From: Przewalskia tangutica
Lineage: Eukaryota; Streptophyta; Magnoliopsida; Solanales; Solanaceae
DNA: 64,000 nt
Assembly (NCBI GenBank): GCA_029844215.1
Contig: CM056721.1
Span: 133,081,254-133,145,253 of the forward strand
Direction of reading: 5' to 3'
The translations under genes were made by a program, and so were the position numbers. Positions 45,118-56,104 of this stretch are shown piece after piece; position 1 is the first letter of the stretch; every line of letters begins with the position of its first letter. The notes beneath the pieces are model-generated. The model worked only from the letters and a program-made list of their open reading frames with translations, searched no databases and was not told the DNA's origin.

Positions 45118-45894
45118 ATGATGGAACCCCAACAGTCTTCAGTTTTCGTAAAGACCCAAACCTTCTCCAACACACCTCCATCTTCAAAACCCTCTCTTAT
45201 GTCCATATCGCCCAAATCGTTTCAATCCTCCAAATCAACAGAATACTCTCCCATGTCAACAAGTCCACCAAACAGTAACAAAATGTACAAACATTACAAA
45301 ACCATCAATGATGAAAAATCTTCTGAGAAAGACGCAAGTTTAGCCCTAATTTTTTTGGGTTCCGACGAGCCCTTAAATGTGTGTTACCCTGGAGATTCGG
45401 AGAACCCAATAGATGTTGATACAACATCTAATTTTGCAAACCTTGCGTCAAGAGAACCACATTCATCAATGCCAACGAGAAGGTCTAAAAGGGTATTTGA
45501 AAACAGATTCAGTGAAGACCATACTACCAAAAGGACCAGGGCAGAGTCGACTTTCCCTGTTGAAGAGTCGACTTTCCCTGTTGAGTCCACAACCTCCACC
45601 AGCACTGATTCAGACTTCAATCTACCAAGAAGTCCAACAGCTTCAGCCGCCACTCCAACCACTCCAATCACTCCAACAGAACTCGAGAAAGAAAGAGAAG
45701 AGGAAATGGCAGATGACACTCCTCTGAGAAACTTCATGCCCAAAAAGGCCAGAAAGACTTATTGGGTAGAATGTTGTGACAACATCTGCGAAAGCAGGAT
45801 GTTTCCTGCGATGTTGTGGAAACATTTCAGCCAACATCTGTGTAACTGTTTTTCCTATTCTTCCGGCCTAAGCAGAAAAAGTTACTGCGAGTAA
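45118..45894 (+). CDS. Extra 258-codon reading frame beside the SIRE-type 3' LTR
   Basis: The frame starts MMEPQQSSVFVKTQTFSN. It is Ser/Thr/Pro-rich and apparently disordered, with basic clusters TRRSKRVFE, TTKRTRAE and PKKARKTYW that could be nuclear localisation signals, an acidic EKEREEEMADD segment, and a repeated ESTFPVE. It has no transmembrane segment or signal peptide that would support an envelope-like role. The last residues (about CNCFSYSSGLSRKSYCE) are encoded by LTR sequence, so the frame runs into the LTR. A degraded second copy lies at 50316-51073. SIRE-lineage elements often carry an additional frame after pol; I do not recognise this protein and cannot say whether it is translated. 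Confidence 0.55.
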   Translation: MMEPQQSSVFVKTQTFSNTPPSSKPSLMSISPKSFQSSKSTEYSPMSTSPPNSNKMYKHYKTINDEKSSEKDASLALIFLGSDEPLNVCYPGDSENPIDVDTTSNFANLASREPHSSMPTRRSKRVFENRFSEDHTTKRTRAESTFPVEESTFPVESTTSTSTDSDFNLPRSPTASAATPTTPITPTELEKEREEEMADDTPLRNFMPKKARKTYWVECCDNICESRMFPAMLWKHFSQHLCNCFSYSSGLSRKSYCE

Positions 45895-46061
45895 AAAATG
45901 ACCCAGGCAAGCTCACAAGTCTGCTGTGTTTAAAACGTGGTGAAAGACCAAGTCAAAGCGTGAATACAAAGCAGCGTAGACCAAGTCCAGACCGATGAGG
46001 ATTCTTAGGAGGAAGACTCGGTCCAAGCTGCTGCCATCTTTTGCTCAACCTCCGCAATCAT

Positions 46062-49000
46062 TGTCGCGCCCTTTTCCGGCCGCGGCATTTTTTACTATAA
46101 AAACTCCTGCTTAAATAAAAGGTTAGAAAATAAATAATAAATGCTAAAATGTTTAAAAGAATGCTAAAATGTTAAAAGGGCTTAAAGATGTTTAAAAAAA
46201 GTGCTAAAGTGTTAAAAGTGTTAAAAAGGTGCTAGAATATAAAAGGGGGCTAAAGGTGCTAAATGCTAAAGGGTTGCTAGGGAGTCGCCACCTAATTAAT
46301 TTGGGTGAATTAGGACACCTATAATGTTAACTAGTTTAAAGTAAACATTAACTCCATTTATTGGTCTGCTAAACTTAATGAGATTCTGGGTAAGAGTTCT
46401 TTATTATCCTAAAGGGAAGGGGTTAGGCACCCTAAAGGATCCGCTAACTTGCGGTTGTCCGTTCAAACCTAGGGTTAATTATTGTTGCTAAGAACGCATG
46501 TTTTGAAAGTACTTAAGCAAAAGATATTTGTAAGCAAAAAATGTATTTTTGACCCGCATAAAATATAAGAAAAAATATATAAAGTTAGTTCTAGTTGAAA
46601 ACATGCATTTATGAAGTAAATAAAAAAACGTACGAAAATTATCTTATAAGGTATAATATAGAGGTACTAACGCAAAATCTGCTATGACAAAATATGTGCT
46701 TATGACAAAGTGTATCATGCGAAGGCTAACGATCTTGCGATCTAAATAATTTTTCTATGTGGGTGCTAATAGGAGTTTATAAAAAGTGATCTTCTCATGT
46801 TAGGATTTAGTAACTAATAATGCTTTGACTACCTAAATAATTATGCGAGTGACAGTTACTAAATAGTTTCATTATAACTTAAGCAGTGTATGTCGAGCAA
46901 GAATATTTAACTTAAGGAGGGAATAAATCTCTAATGTCAAATTACTTTCTAATAATGACTTAAAGTTTAGGAGTCTTGCTAATGTAACGTTAGGCAAATA
47001 ATTTACAATGAATAATGGGGAAGGAGAATCAATAATAAAGACTCGAAATGATGACGGTGTAATTCCGCCAACGGTTTTGAACTTTCTGAGGTGGATGCGG
47101 ATGTGAAGTACACGTAGATGTGGATCTTCGATGAGTCTCGCCACGAGACTCTTCATTTTTTGCTCCGTCGTTTCATGTAAAATAAGAGAAAGATAAAGAA
47201 TTAGTATATATTTAAACTTGTCAACTAACGCGAATAAATAAGTAAAAGAAAAACTTAGTATGGATATGATTCAAATTTTACTTCATAAATGACAAAAAAA
47301 TAAAAACAAATATAGACAGAAGGGCCCAACAGAATGTATCAAAATTGGTTTGCAGAAATCCAAATAGTACATATTAACGCAATCCAAGTCCAAATAAAAT
47401 TGTTCATATTCACAGACACCCAGGCACGCATTGAATATTCATTCAAGGATGTATATTCGTAATGGAAAATAATAACTGGAGAGTATATTGGGCTTCAGAC
47501 TCAGTTGGAAAACATGCCCAGGTATTCCTAGTCCACTTAAGCCAACAGATAGGGAATTCCAGAAAGAGAGCAATTATCACACATAGATGACTTGAAGGAA
47601 GTAAGAGTGGGACAAGTCTCAAACATATACAACATGATACACGCTGACCTGCTAAATATATGGACCCGATTCACTGAGTATATAATTTATATATCCCTAC
47701 ATCTTGGACTCAAGACATCAAACAAACAGATCGAAATTGACGGAACAGATTTACATTAACAATAGGTCTCATGATGTATGCAGGGGAGACTCATCAAAAA
47801 TCTGCTTAGATGCGGTATGTACGACACAATACAAAGAAAAGATCCGGACAAAGGTACGGCCGTCACACAAACTGTTAAATCATCATACATACATTATATT
47901 GCTCTGTGCTGCTATTAATATTGTTTAAGATTGCAGGTCAGAATGCAGACAAACGACGGTTTAAGGCTGACATGGTATGATAGGCTAGCCTACGAACCAA
48001 CTATGAATAGCTGGAACTAATTCCATGGCCTCAGAAATTATACATGTTTTACACGACAAAACACTTAACCTATGCAAAACAATCACTAGAATATTTATAA
48101 CGAACATAAATGACATAACTCAGTCGATCCCGTAATCTTCGGACGATGACCACATCATTCAGCCAGACAACAAATGCTAGTAAAATATTAACAATCACTG
48201 ATGCAAACAACATAAACATTCATTTATATCGAATCGATACGCCTTCAAGCAAGCATACAAGACTCGTATTACACATATTAAAATCAAACGGAATCTAATA
48301 CAACAGGGTGATAAATTACCTTCTCCGGGCAGCGAACCGAGGCAGCGTATCAAGTCGTCGGTTCACTCGGAGGGTTTATTGCGGTTATGCGAAAGGATGA
48401 AGCTTCAAAAAAGGCTTGAGGATTCTGAATTATCTGCTCTGGAATGCTTAACTTCGAATGATTCTTCCTGTTCTCTCTCGATTTCTGAATGCCTTTCAAG
48501 TGTGTAGAGATTGGTTTATATAGCATTAATGGGTGATTCGGACAGATTTGGCTGCCTATTTTTGGACGAATCTTGGTACCAACATCTGGTGTAATCTGTT
48601 AAGGCAAGTATTGCTTATGGTAAGTTGGTTTTGAGGGATTTGTTTCTATTTCGGGGTCGATTTGTTACGATTTTGTGGGCTTATTCTGGGTTGATTTCGT
48701 TACTGATTTCGAAGCGATTTGGGTGATGGATATGGTAAGGAAAAGCTGGCTATGGTAGGGGAAGATGCGATTTGGTTAAGGAAGGCGAGATTTAGGGCGT
48801 ATGGGTGAGGGAGGCGGCGAGAAAGCTTTTTCTTTTAGGGTTCTTGTTTTTCTCTCCTTTTGTTCTGTGGACGACGAGATGGGGGAGGGAAAGGGAAATA
48901 AGGCTGGGGGTCGTGTGGGCGTGGGCTTCGGGTAATAAGGGAAAAGGGGTGTTGGGCCGCGGTTGTGTGTCATTTGGTGAGTGAAAAGGAGAAGTTTTGG

Positions 49001-49704
49001 GTTAGTTAGTATTAGGTAATTAATTAGTTAGGTAGTTTTAATTAGGCTTTTAATTAGGAGTTAATTAAGTGATAAATTAATTTAATGAATTGTGCTTAAA
49101 TTATTTAGGTGTTCTATTAGCCTAAGTTTAAATTTAAATTATTATAATAATACATGCGGGGGTGCTATTTGATTAATGCTTAATACTTTAGAACGCGGCG
49201 CTATTATTTAAAATCTTATTGTTATGCATTATTGCGAAGTTAAATTAAAATTGAATTGAGTTTAGATTAAATTATTTGAATGCTAACTGCAAGTATGATA
49301 TTTAGGAATTGTTTAAAGCTTTATAAATGCGGTGCTATTAAATGCATATATCAGATTAAAATTGATTTTAAATTACAAATGATTACTAATAAATGCGGCT
49401 ATGCTACCTGACACGACGTTATCGCTAAATTATTTATTTATGCATGTATTTATGTTTTATTGTTGTATTTTATTAATGATTAAGAATTACGACAGAGCTT
49501 AAAGTTAATTAATGCAGGCGCGGGACTCTAAATGCTTAAGACTTTACGTAAGACGCGATGCCATTATTAAATTAATTATTTATGCCTGTATTTAATGTTT
49601 TATTGTTGTATTTTATTATAAAAATCCTAAAAAATTATTTTTACAAAATTAGTGTAATTTTATGGTTAATGGCTGGACGGGAGGGTCAAAATTGGGTGTC
49701 AACA
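46062..49704 (-). mobile_element. Large solo LTR (3.64 kb) with ATCAT duplication
   Basis: It starts TGTCGCGCCCTTTTCC and ends TTGGGTGTCAACA, so on the minus strand it reads TGTTGACACCC...GGGCGCGACA. ATCAT lies at 46057-46061 and 49705-49709. The undisrupted sequence GCAATCATCAGTG occurs at 51242-51254 in the duplicate, giving a direct empty site. It shares the GGCGACTCC...AATTAGG...CCCTTTAGGATAAT block with the solo LTR at 7563-10006. There is no internal coding region; a Pro-rich minus-strand frame at 48776-48973 is incidental. Confidence 0.9.
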
Positions 49705-50315
49705 ATCATCAGTGAGGATTTCAAGGAAAACGCAGCACTATAAATAGAGGAGAGCTTCACAAGTATCGATATCCAGATTTACAACAACAACAAGTCAAGA
49801 GAGCTCTCGGATCTTACAACAGAAAACTGGATCAACCATTAGCCTAAAGCTGTTTTGACATCATCTTGTCCCACATTACAATCGCTATCTCTATTCTAGA
49901 TTAAGCTCATTGTTCAAGCGAGTGTAATGAAGATGTTGTATTTTATCTTTTAAGAATTTGTAACTTTAGGCGAAGTTATTTGCGACTTCTTTTGTTTGTA
50001 ATTTCTTTTAAGTATTTTATGCTTCATCTTGTAAAAGAAATTCTTTTGTAATTGTATATAATTTATACAATTCTTTAAGTCACCGACCATCAAGGGATAT
50101 TAATATATTCCTTTAAAAATATAAACCTTGTGTTCTTTTTACTTTTCCGCTGCATTTACTCTAACAATGTTTATCTCAATGTTGCCTTGAATGTTGACCC
50201 AACATTGAAGACAACATCCAACAGTCAAATCAACGTATGATCTTTTTTATATTGCCATAAATAAGCCCCCATTTTGTATCTCTGAATAGTCAAATCAACG
50301 TCACTTATACACTGT

Positions 50316-51073
50316 ATGATGGAACCCCAACAGTCTTCAGTTTTCGTAAAGACCCAAACCTTCTCCAACACACCTCCATCTTCAAAACCCTCTCTTATGT
50401 CCATATCGCCCAAATCGTTTCAATCCTCCAAATCAACAGAATACTCTCCCATGTCAACAAGTCCACCAAACAGTAACAAAATGTACAAACATTACAAAAC
50501 CATCAATGATGAAAAATCTTCTGAGAAAGACGCAAGTTTAGCCCTAATTTTTTTGGTTGACGAGCCCCAAATGTGTGTTACCCTGGAGATTCGGAGAACC
50601 CAATAGATGTTGATACAACATCTAATTTTGCAAACCTTGCGTCAAGAGAACCACATTCATCAATGCCAACGAGAAGGTCTAAAAGGGTATTTGAAAACAG
50701 ATTCAGTGAAGACCATACTACCAAAAGGACCAGGGCAGAGTCGACTTTCCCTGTTGAAGAGTCGACTTTCCCTGTTGAGTCCACAACCTCCACCAAAGAT
50801 CGATTGGACTTCATCTACCAAGAAGTCCAGCGAAGCGCCACTCCAACCACTCCAATCACTCCAACAGAACTCGAGAAAGAAAGAGAAGAGGAAATGGCAG
50901 ATGACACTCCTCTGAGAAACTTCATGCCCAAAAAGGCCAGAAAGACTTACTGGGTAGAATGTTGTGACAACATCTGCGAAAGCAGGATGTTTCCTGCGAT
51001 GTTGTGGAAACATTTCAGCCAACATCTGTGTAACTGTTTTTCCTATTCTTCCGGCCTAAGCAGAAAAAGTTAG
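50316..51073 (+). pseudogene. Second copy of the extra reading frame, broken
   Basis: It is nearly identical to 45118-45894 except for small deletions around 50556-50575, which shift the frame after LALIFLV, and a rewritten block at 50795-50835 (KDRLDFIYQEVQRSA in place of a Thr/Ser/Pro-rich stretch). A stop replaces the later Tyr codon near 51071. The changes are clustered rather than spread out. Confidence 0.7.
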
Positions 51074-51839
51074 TGCGAGTAAAAAATGACCCAGGCAAGC
51101 TCACAAGTCTGCTGTGTTTAAAACGTGGTGAAAGACCAAGTCAAAGCGTGAATACAAAGCAGCGTAGACCAAGTCCAGACCGATGAGGATTCTTAGGAGG
51201 AAGACTCGGTCCAAGCTGCTGCCATCTTTTGCTCAACCTCCGCAATCATCAGTGAGGATTTCAAGGAAAACGCAACACTATAAATAGAGGAGAGCTTCAC
51301 AAGTATCGATATCCAGATTTACAACGACAACAAGTCAAGAGAGCTCTCGGATCTTACAACAGAAAACTGGATCAACCATTAGCCTAAAGCTGTTTTGACA
51401 TCATCTTGTCCCACATTACAATCACTATCTCTATTCTAGATTAAGCTCATTGTTCAAGCGAGTGTAATGAAGATATTGTATTTTATCTTTTAAGAATTTG
51501 TAACTTTAGGCGAAGTTATTTGCGACTTCTTTTGTTTGTAATTTCTTTTAAGTATTTTATGCTTCATCTTGTAAAAGAAATTCTTTTGTAATTGTATATA
51601 ATTTATACAATTCTTTAAGTCACCGACCATCAAGGGATATTAATATATTCCTTTAAAAATATAAACCTTGTGTTCTTTTTACTTTTCCGCTGCATTTACT
51701 CTAACAATGTTTATCTCAATGTTGCCTTGAATGTTGACCCAACATTGAAGACAACATCCAAACATTATTTCTAATTTACCGAGATGTTCATTTATTTTCT
51801 TACTCAAAAAGTTACTAATCCGTAGCCCGGGACCTAACA

Positions 51840-54320
51840 TATTCTATTTGACATGAGTCACTAGAAATTATCTGGAATTTAAGTTTAGCATAGACATTAT
51901 TTCACAGGTCACTCTCATTTAGCAATCAATAAATAGCTCGCATGCATATTTAGGATTCATAAAGTGCCCTCCTTAACACATTAAAATGAAGGAAGACTAT
52001 ATAAAATCTAATTCTTTCTCAGAACTATATAGGATCCTCATATCTTTAAGAATAAATCAGTTAACAATTACGAAAACCGGAAAAATGCTATGCCTTGGTT
52101 TTTCTTTGATAAGCTAATGCTGATGACTATATGAATATTTCATGCAAACAATGTCCAGAAAAGCTGATCACACATTTTACTTGCCTTCGAGTTCAATTTA
52201 ACTTGTTATTATAAAAGATTATTTCCCTAGAGATACATTGTGACATATATCCATACTAAAACTTAGGGGTCTTCATCCCTTTTATTCCCATGTAAGCTTA
52301 TCATTTCGGAAATGCTCTGTTTTGTCATATTGGGCGTGGAAGGTTCCTTCACGAACTCTTCAGAGGATCTCCTGAAGAAGGGAAAATATTTTTTCTCATA
52401 ATACATTCCAAAATGTATAACAACTGAAAGTCTTAAGCTCAGAAAAGCTATAATCCTGCAAAAGTGACCAGCATACCACAAATAAATCTGTGCTTTTTAG
52501 CTTTATATATTTCTTACATGGTTACTATTTTATCACATGTATTACATGTGTATCTTTATGAGATACTTAAAATCCAGTCATTTACATTAGTACGGTGTGC
52601 CAGCAGTAGTCTGGCACTAAAAGTTTGAAAAAGGATAAACTCTATAACTTTATACTAAAGCTAGAGATGATTACATGAAATAAATTCTTGATCTCATATT
52701 TAGAACTTCCTTCAGAGTTCAGATAGATGGCATGTATTGTGCTTTAAGTGAAGAAGTTAAAAACTTCAGCGATGCATTTCCATGAGTCATTGGTATTCAT
52801 GATTTTTCTTTTACCAAAAACAGTGGACTATATTCATGAAATTTCAAACAACACTATATCACCAAAATTCAGTCTTTTGTCGATGGTATGAGAGACCCAT
52901 ATCTTTACAAGTACTTTCAGAACATATTGTTTTACAAGGCTTTTCTCTGTAAAATGATAAAGATAAAAAAGAAGAAAAAATGAGTAATATATGAGAACTA
53001 AATATGATACACATTTCATTAAAGTTGTTGGAACTTTGCAAGAGAAAATTAAATACTGATAAAAAGAGCAAGAAAAGGTGAACCTAGAACTATATGCGTG
53101 TTGGGATATTGTTAGAATTATTGTACTCATTACATCTTAAAACCCAATCTCATGAGCAGAGAAATCATAAGAATTGAAGAAATGAAAAAAAGAGGAAGCT
53201 TCAAACTATAATCTCAACAAAACATATAAAGTTACTCCATACATATAAGCCAAGCAGGTACCTACTTTAGCTATCAAATAATGCCCTACTTCAACGTTCC
53301 TATGGTTTGCCGATCATGCCTTAGTTTCAGTTATAAAGATGATTGACATATATAATACATTATTGGATAAGAAGTCAAATTTTACCACCGCATATGGTGA
53401 AACATCAACCAGGACTTGCTGAACAATGATTTGGAACAACTCGCAGATTAACCATGTATTCATGGGCCAATGAACCAACTTGTGGTCACTTTTTAGCTAT
53501 AACTTCACAGAGTCGCTTTATGAACAATGTGGCATTTAAACCATGAATTAGCATGCACTTCTTTTCCAACATTTAAACACATAATCAATTCTGTTTGAGA
53601 TATTCAAAAAAAAGATCCATGAAGATATGTTCATGTTTTCTTTAGAATTATGAGCCAAAAGTCTCTTTTATGAAAAGAAAAATCAGCAAGCAATGATGTC
53701 ATTCTCTCGTCTAATTGTCCTAAACAAGAACAGATTTCCCAATTAGATCTATTTTTGTACCTGCAGCAACCACAAAGGAGCACATGAGAAGTGGAAAATC
53801 CTCTTAACAGAATAAAACTCTTGAGTAAGACGTTGAATTCAACCAAGAGACATGAGCTGTATCACTAAAACCATAAAGGAAAAAAAACAGAACTTCACAG
53901 AAATGTAAGATTACTACCTGTTATTCCTCCATTCAAGTTTGCCATCAAGCTTCACATATCCTAGAAGAACTAAGGGCTTATAACCTGTTAATTGATAAAC
54001 CTTGAATCAACGAATATAACAACTTGAAAAGTATACAAAGGGCAATAAGATATGCTAAATGTGTTTGTTTTTAACTAAAGCATAGAGAGGAACCTGAAGG
54101 TCAAAGAGATACAAATTCTAACTCTTGCCAGAGCTAAGGATACCATTCTAAGAACTATAGTTAGAACCTAGTCTTTATTTTTCTTATGAAGAAAAAAGTA
54201 AAAATATTATCCTATACAATTTGATTCCCTTTTCGTACTTATGGGGGCTCCATACATCATCAAACAATGAGAAGACATTTACGACACTAGTAAAGATGAC
54301 CCGAAATGTGTTAGAACATT
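51840..54320 (-). other. Unexplained region, possible exons of an unrecognised minus-strand gene
   Basis: No long frame exists, but two minus-strand segments have exon-like borders. The first is 53918-53984, preceded by TTAACAG and followed by GTAGTA, reading YKPLVLLGYVKLDGKLEWRN. The second ends at 52265, preceded by CCCTTCTTCAG and reading RSSEEFVKEPSTPNMTKQSI to ...NKRDEDP and a stop. Between them, LVKQYVLKVLVKIWVSHTID (about 52925-52866) could be another exon. I do not recognise the protein. It may be a decayed or truncated gene, or chance. Confidence 0.25.
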
Positions 54321-54990
54321 CAAGTGTCGTTAACGACGTCTGAAAACATTTTTTCTGCGGGAAGATTTCAAATAGGAGAGCATAAACATTCATTGGCGGG
54401 AGACACATTTGTCATTGCAGTTCTATTTAGAGATTGGATTCTAGCGGGCGTAGAAGGTGCGGTCAACCGGAGATCAACGAAGAAGAAGACTACAACTACA
54501 ACGAAATCTTGTTCGAGGAACATGAAGCGACGTCGAACAATTTGACCAACAACTTTCAATTCCAACCGAAGATCCTCAAGATATTGTGAGAAAATTAGAA
54601 AAAGTATGGTTAACAATGTAATTTTTTAATTGCAATTTTACTATGTAATTTGCAACTTTTGAACAATAAAGTTGCAATTTTGAAATTGTATTAAAAAAAA
54701 TAATCATATTTCTATTAAATAATATAAGAGACATAAAAAAAATCTTGTCATATTTTTATTACACTGTCTTATTCAATTATTGAAGTGTTTATATATATAT
54801 TATTTTTTAAAATTAAGTGTCTAAAAAAACTGAAATCCCCTACCCACCCGCCCCCGCCCCCAACACCGGTCCCCTTTTCCGGCGGGATGTGGGACGGGAC
54901 GGGATACCTGTCCCGCTAATCTCGCTGGAGCCCCGATCTCGACCCTTCCCCGTCCCGCCGGGACTCGCCCCGGCCCGATGGCCACCCTTA
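54321..54990 (+). mobile_element. 3' end of a hAT transposon (transposase C-terminus and terminal repeat)
   Basis: The plus strand reads SLTTSENIFSAGRFQIGEHK, then HSLAGDTFVIAVLFRDWILA. It matches the dimerisation domain of RICESLEEPER-type hAT transposases (pattern SE.AFS.GRF...S L......LFRDW). The sequence continues to a GC-rich terminal segment, CGGGACTCGCCCCGGCCCGA, ending TGGCCACCCTTA at 54990. Its inverse, TAAGGGTGGCCATCGGGCC, is a hAT-type terminal repeat. The 5' part is absent. Confidence 0.72.
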
Positions 54991-54999
54991 ATTTCAACA

Positions 55000-55115
55000 A
55001 TTCAAACACACTTTAACCGATGGGGGAGGTCGGACAAGTATCATTTGACGGAATAAAGCAATAGCATCATCACCATTCTTCACACCTTTAAACTTAGTAC
55101 GAAAATACCAAGCAT
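55000..55115 (-). pseudogene. PPR protein fragment beside the hAT end
   Basis: The minus strand reads FKGVKNGDDAIALFRQMI and RPPPSVKV, then a stop. It resembles the first repeat of restorer-like PPR proteins (DDAI-LF--M---RP-PSV--F-KL). Homology ends where the hAT terminus begins, so the transposon may have landed in a PPR gene or relic. The remaining repeats are not in the window. Confidence 0.5.
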
Positions 55116-55977
55116 GTCTCTTTGATCTCCCTTGTATAGTTGTTCATTTCTTGGATTTATCTCCAGCTCAGGTACTAATTGATAAATAAGGAACCTGGTT
55201 TGATTTATTACCCCTAAAGTGATTGTTTATGCTGTTATACTGAAACTTGAGATCTCTGAGAAAGCAAAAGGGCCAAAATACCTTACGAGACCATGTCCTA
55301 CAAAATTGGACAGAAGAACGCCAATACCTTTTTAGGCTTTAGCTGGATGATTCTTTTGTTGTTGCATTTTACTTCTCCTTTCTTACATATTTCCCGTGTC
55401 ATTGTCGATTATATGCTTGCTAGAAACTTCTAAGATAAAGGAATTAGTATTACAGAGGAACGCAAGGTGAATTTTCATAACTCTAGGTAACTCGATTTTC
55501 AAAAACTTTGTGGAGCTCTATAGGCTCTTTTGGTTGATGTTTCCTTTTTGGCTGAAATAAACTTGAGGAAGCTGATACTCACTCTCCAAGGGTGTATTCC
55601 AGCTCTGATTTTTTTTAAATAGTTCCCCCTTTTTGTCAATGATTAATCTCTCTTTTTGTTTTTCTATCCTCAATTCTGAATGCTCTTTCACCTAAAAAAA
55701 TGCTCAGACCTCTTTGCCCGGCTCTTTATCCCTGTTTGACCTTTTCCTCTCTCTGCCCTTCCGCAACTGTCAGACACCTGTGCAAGTTTTTTTTATTTGC
55801 TGAAATTGAAAGTCGGGAGCTAAATATCCGTATGTCTGTAGAATGTCTCTAATTTTATGGGTGATGGATATCTGCCACCAGATAGGTAGTGGCACGTTTA
55901 GTAGATATTTTGCTGCTTTATTTTCTCTTTGACGACGGTTTTGTCTTCCTTTTTTTTTTCATATAGGTTCTTAAACT
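55116..55977. other. Intergenic sequence, nothing recognised
   Basis: Pyrimidine-rich in places (55610-55770). There is no supportable coding frame or bounded repeat before the SINE target site at 55978. Confidence 0.35.
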
Positions 55978-55990
55978 TTGGTAGTCCTGT

Positions 55991-56104
55991 TATAAACAAC
56001 AACAAAGTGCCCAGGGTATTTCCACAAGTAGGGTCTGGGAAGGGTAGGATGGACGCAGACCTTACCCCTACCTTTGTGGGGTAGAGAGGTTGTTTCCGAT
56101 CGAC
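55991..56104 (-). mobile_element. Au-type SINE with 13-bp target-site duplication
   Basis: TTGGTAGTCCTGT occurs at 55978-55990 and 56105-56117. The 114-bp insert has the core TAGGGTCTGGGAAGGGTAGG, GACGCAGACCTTACCCCTAC and GAGAGGTTGTTTCCGAT, and begins on the plus strand with AACAACAACAA, i.e. a (TTG)n tail on the minus strand. This is the cleanest copy of the family in the window. Confidence 0.85.

Larger units (their letters stand above)
39608..51839 (+). mobile_element. SIRE-type Copia element, internally deleted and rearranged
   Basis: Order: LTR (39608-40412), initiator-Met primer site TGGTATCAGAGCG (40415-40427), gag (40470-42121), protease and integrase (42149-43330), a deletion, ribonuclease H (43355-44290), non-coding DNA, an extra reading frame (45118-45894), LTR (from about 45839, split by a solo LTR), then a second copy of extra frame plus LTR (50237-51839). 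The gag sequence and long coiled-coil between two CCHC knuckles fit the SIRE/Maximus lineage. No matching 5-bp duplication was found at the outer ends, consistent with truncation or recombination. It is not autonomous. Confidence 0.82.
45037..51839 (+). repeat. Tandem duplication of extra frame plus LTR
   Basis: Copy 1 (45037-46061 joined to 49705-50236) and copy 2 (50237-51839) both start GTATGATCTTTTTTATATTG. Copy 1's LTR stops about 75 bases short of its end, at ACAACATCCAACA, then GTCAAATCAAC leads directly into copy 2; the same GTCAAATCAACG recurs 50 bases later, a possible microhomology. Copy 1 contains the 3.6 kb solo LTR; copy 2 lacks it. Confidence 0.85.

Noticed and set aside
45384..45743. 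Minus-strand frame of 119 codons opposite the extra SIRE-type frame
   Set aside because: It is a shadow of the plus-strand Ser/Thr-rich frame, in the opposite sense to the element.
45118..45894. Envelope-like protein
   Set aside because: No signal peptide, transmembrane helix or cysteine pattern to support it; kept as an unidentified extra frame.
48776..48973. Pro-rich minus-strand frame of 65 codons
   Set aside because: Inside a solo LTR and low in complexity; no evidence for a gene.
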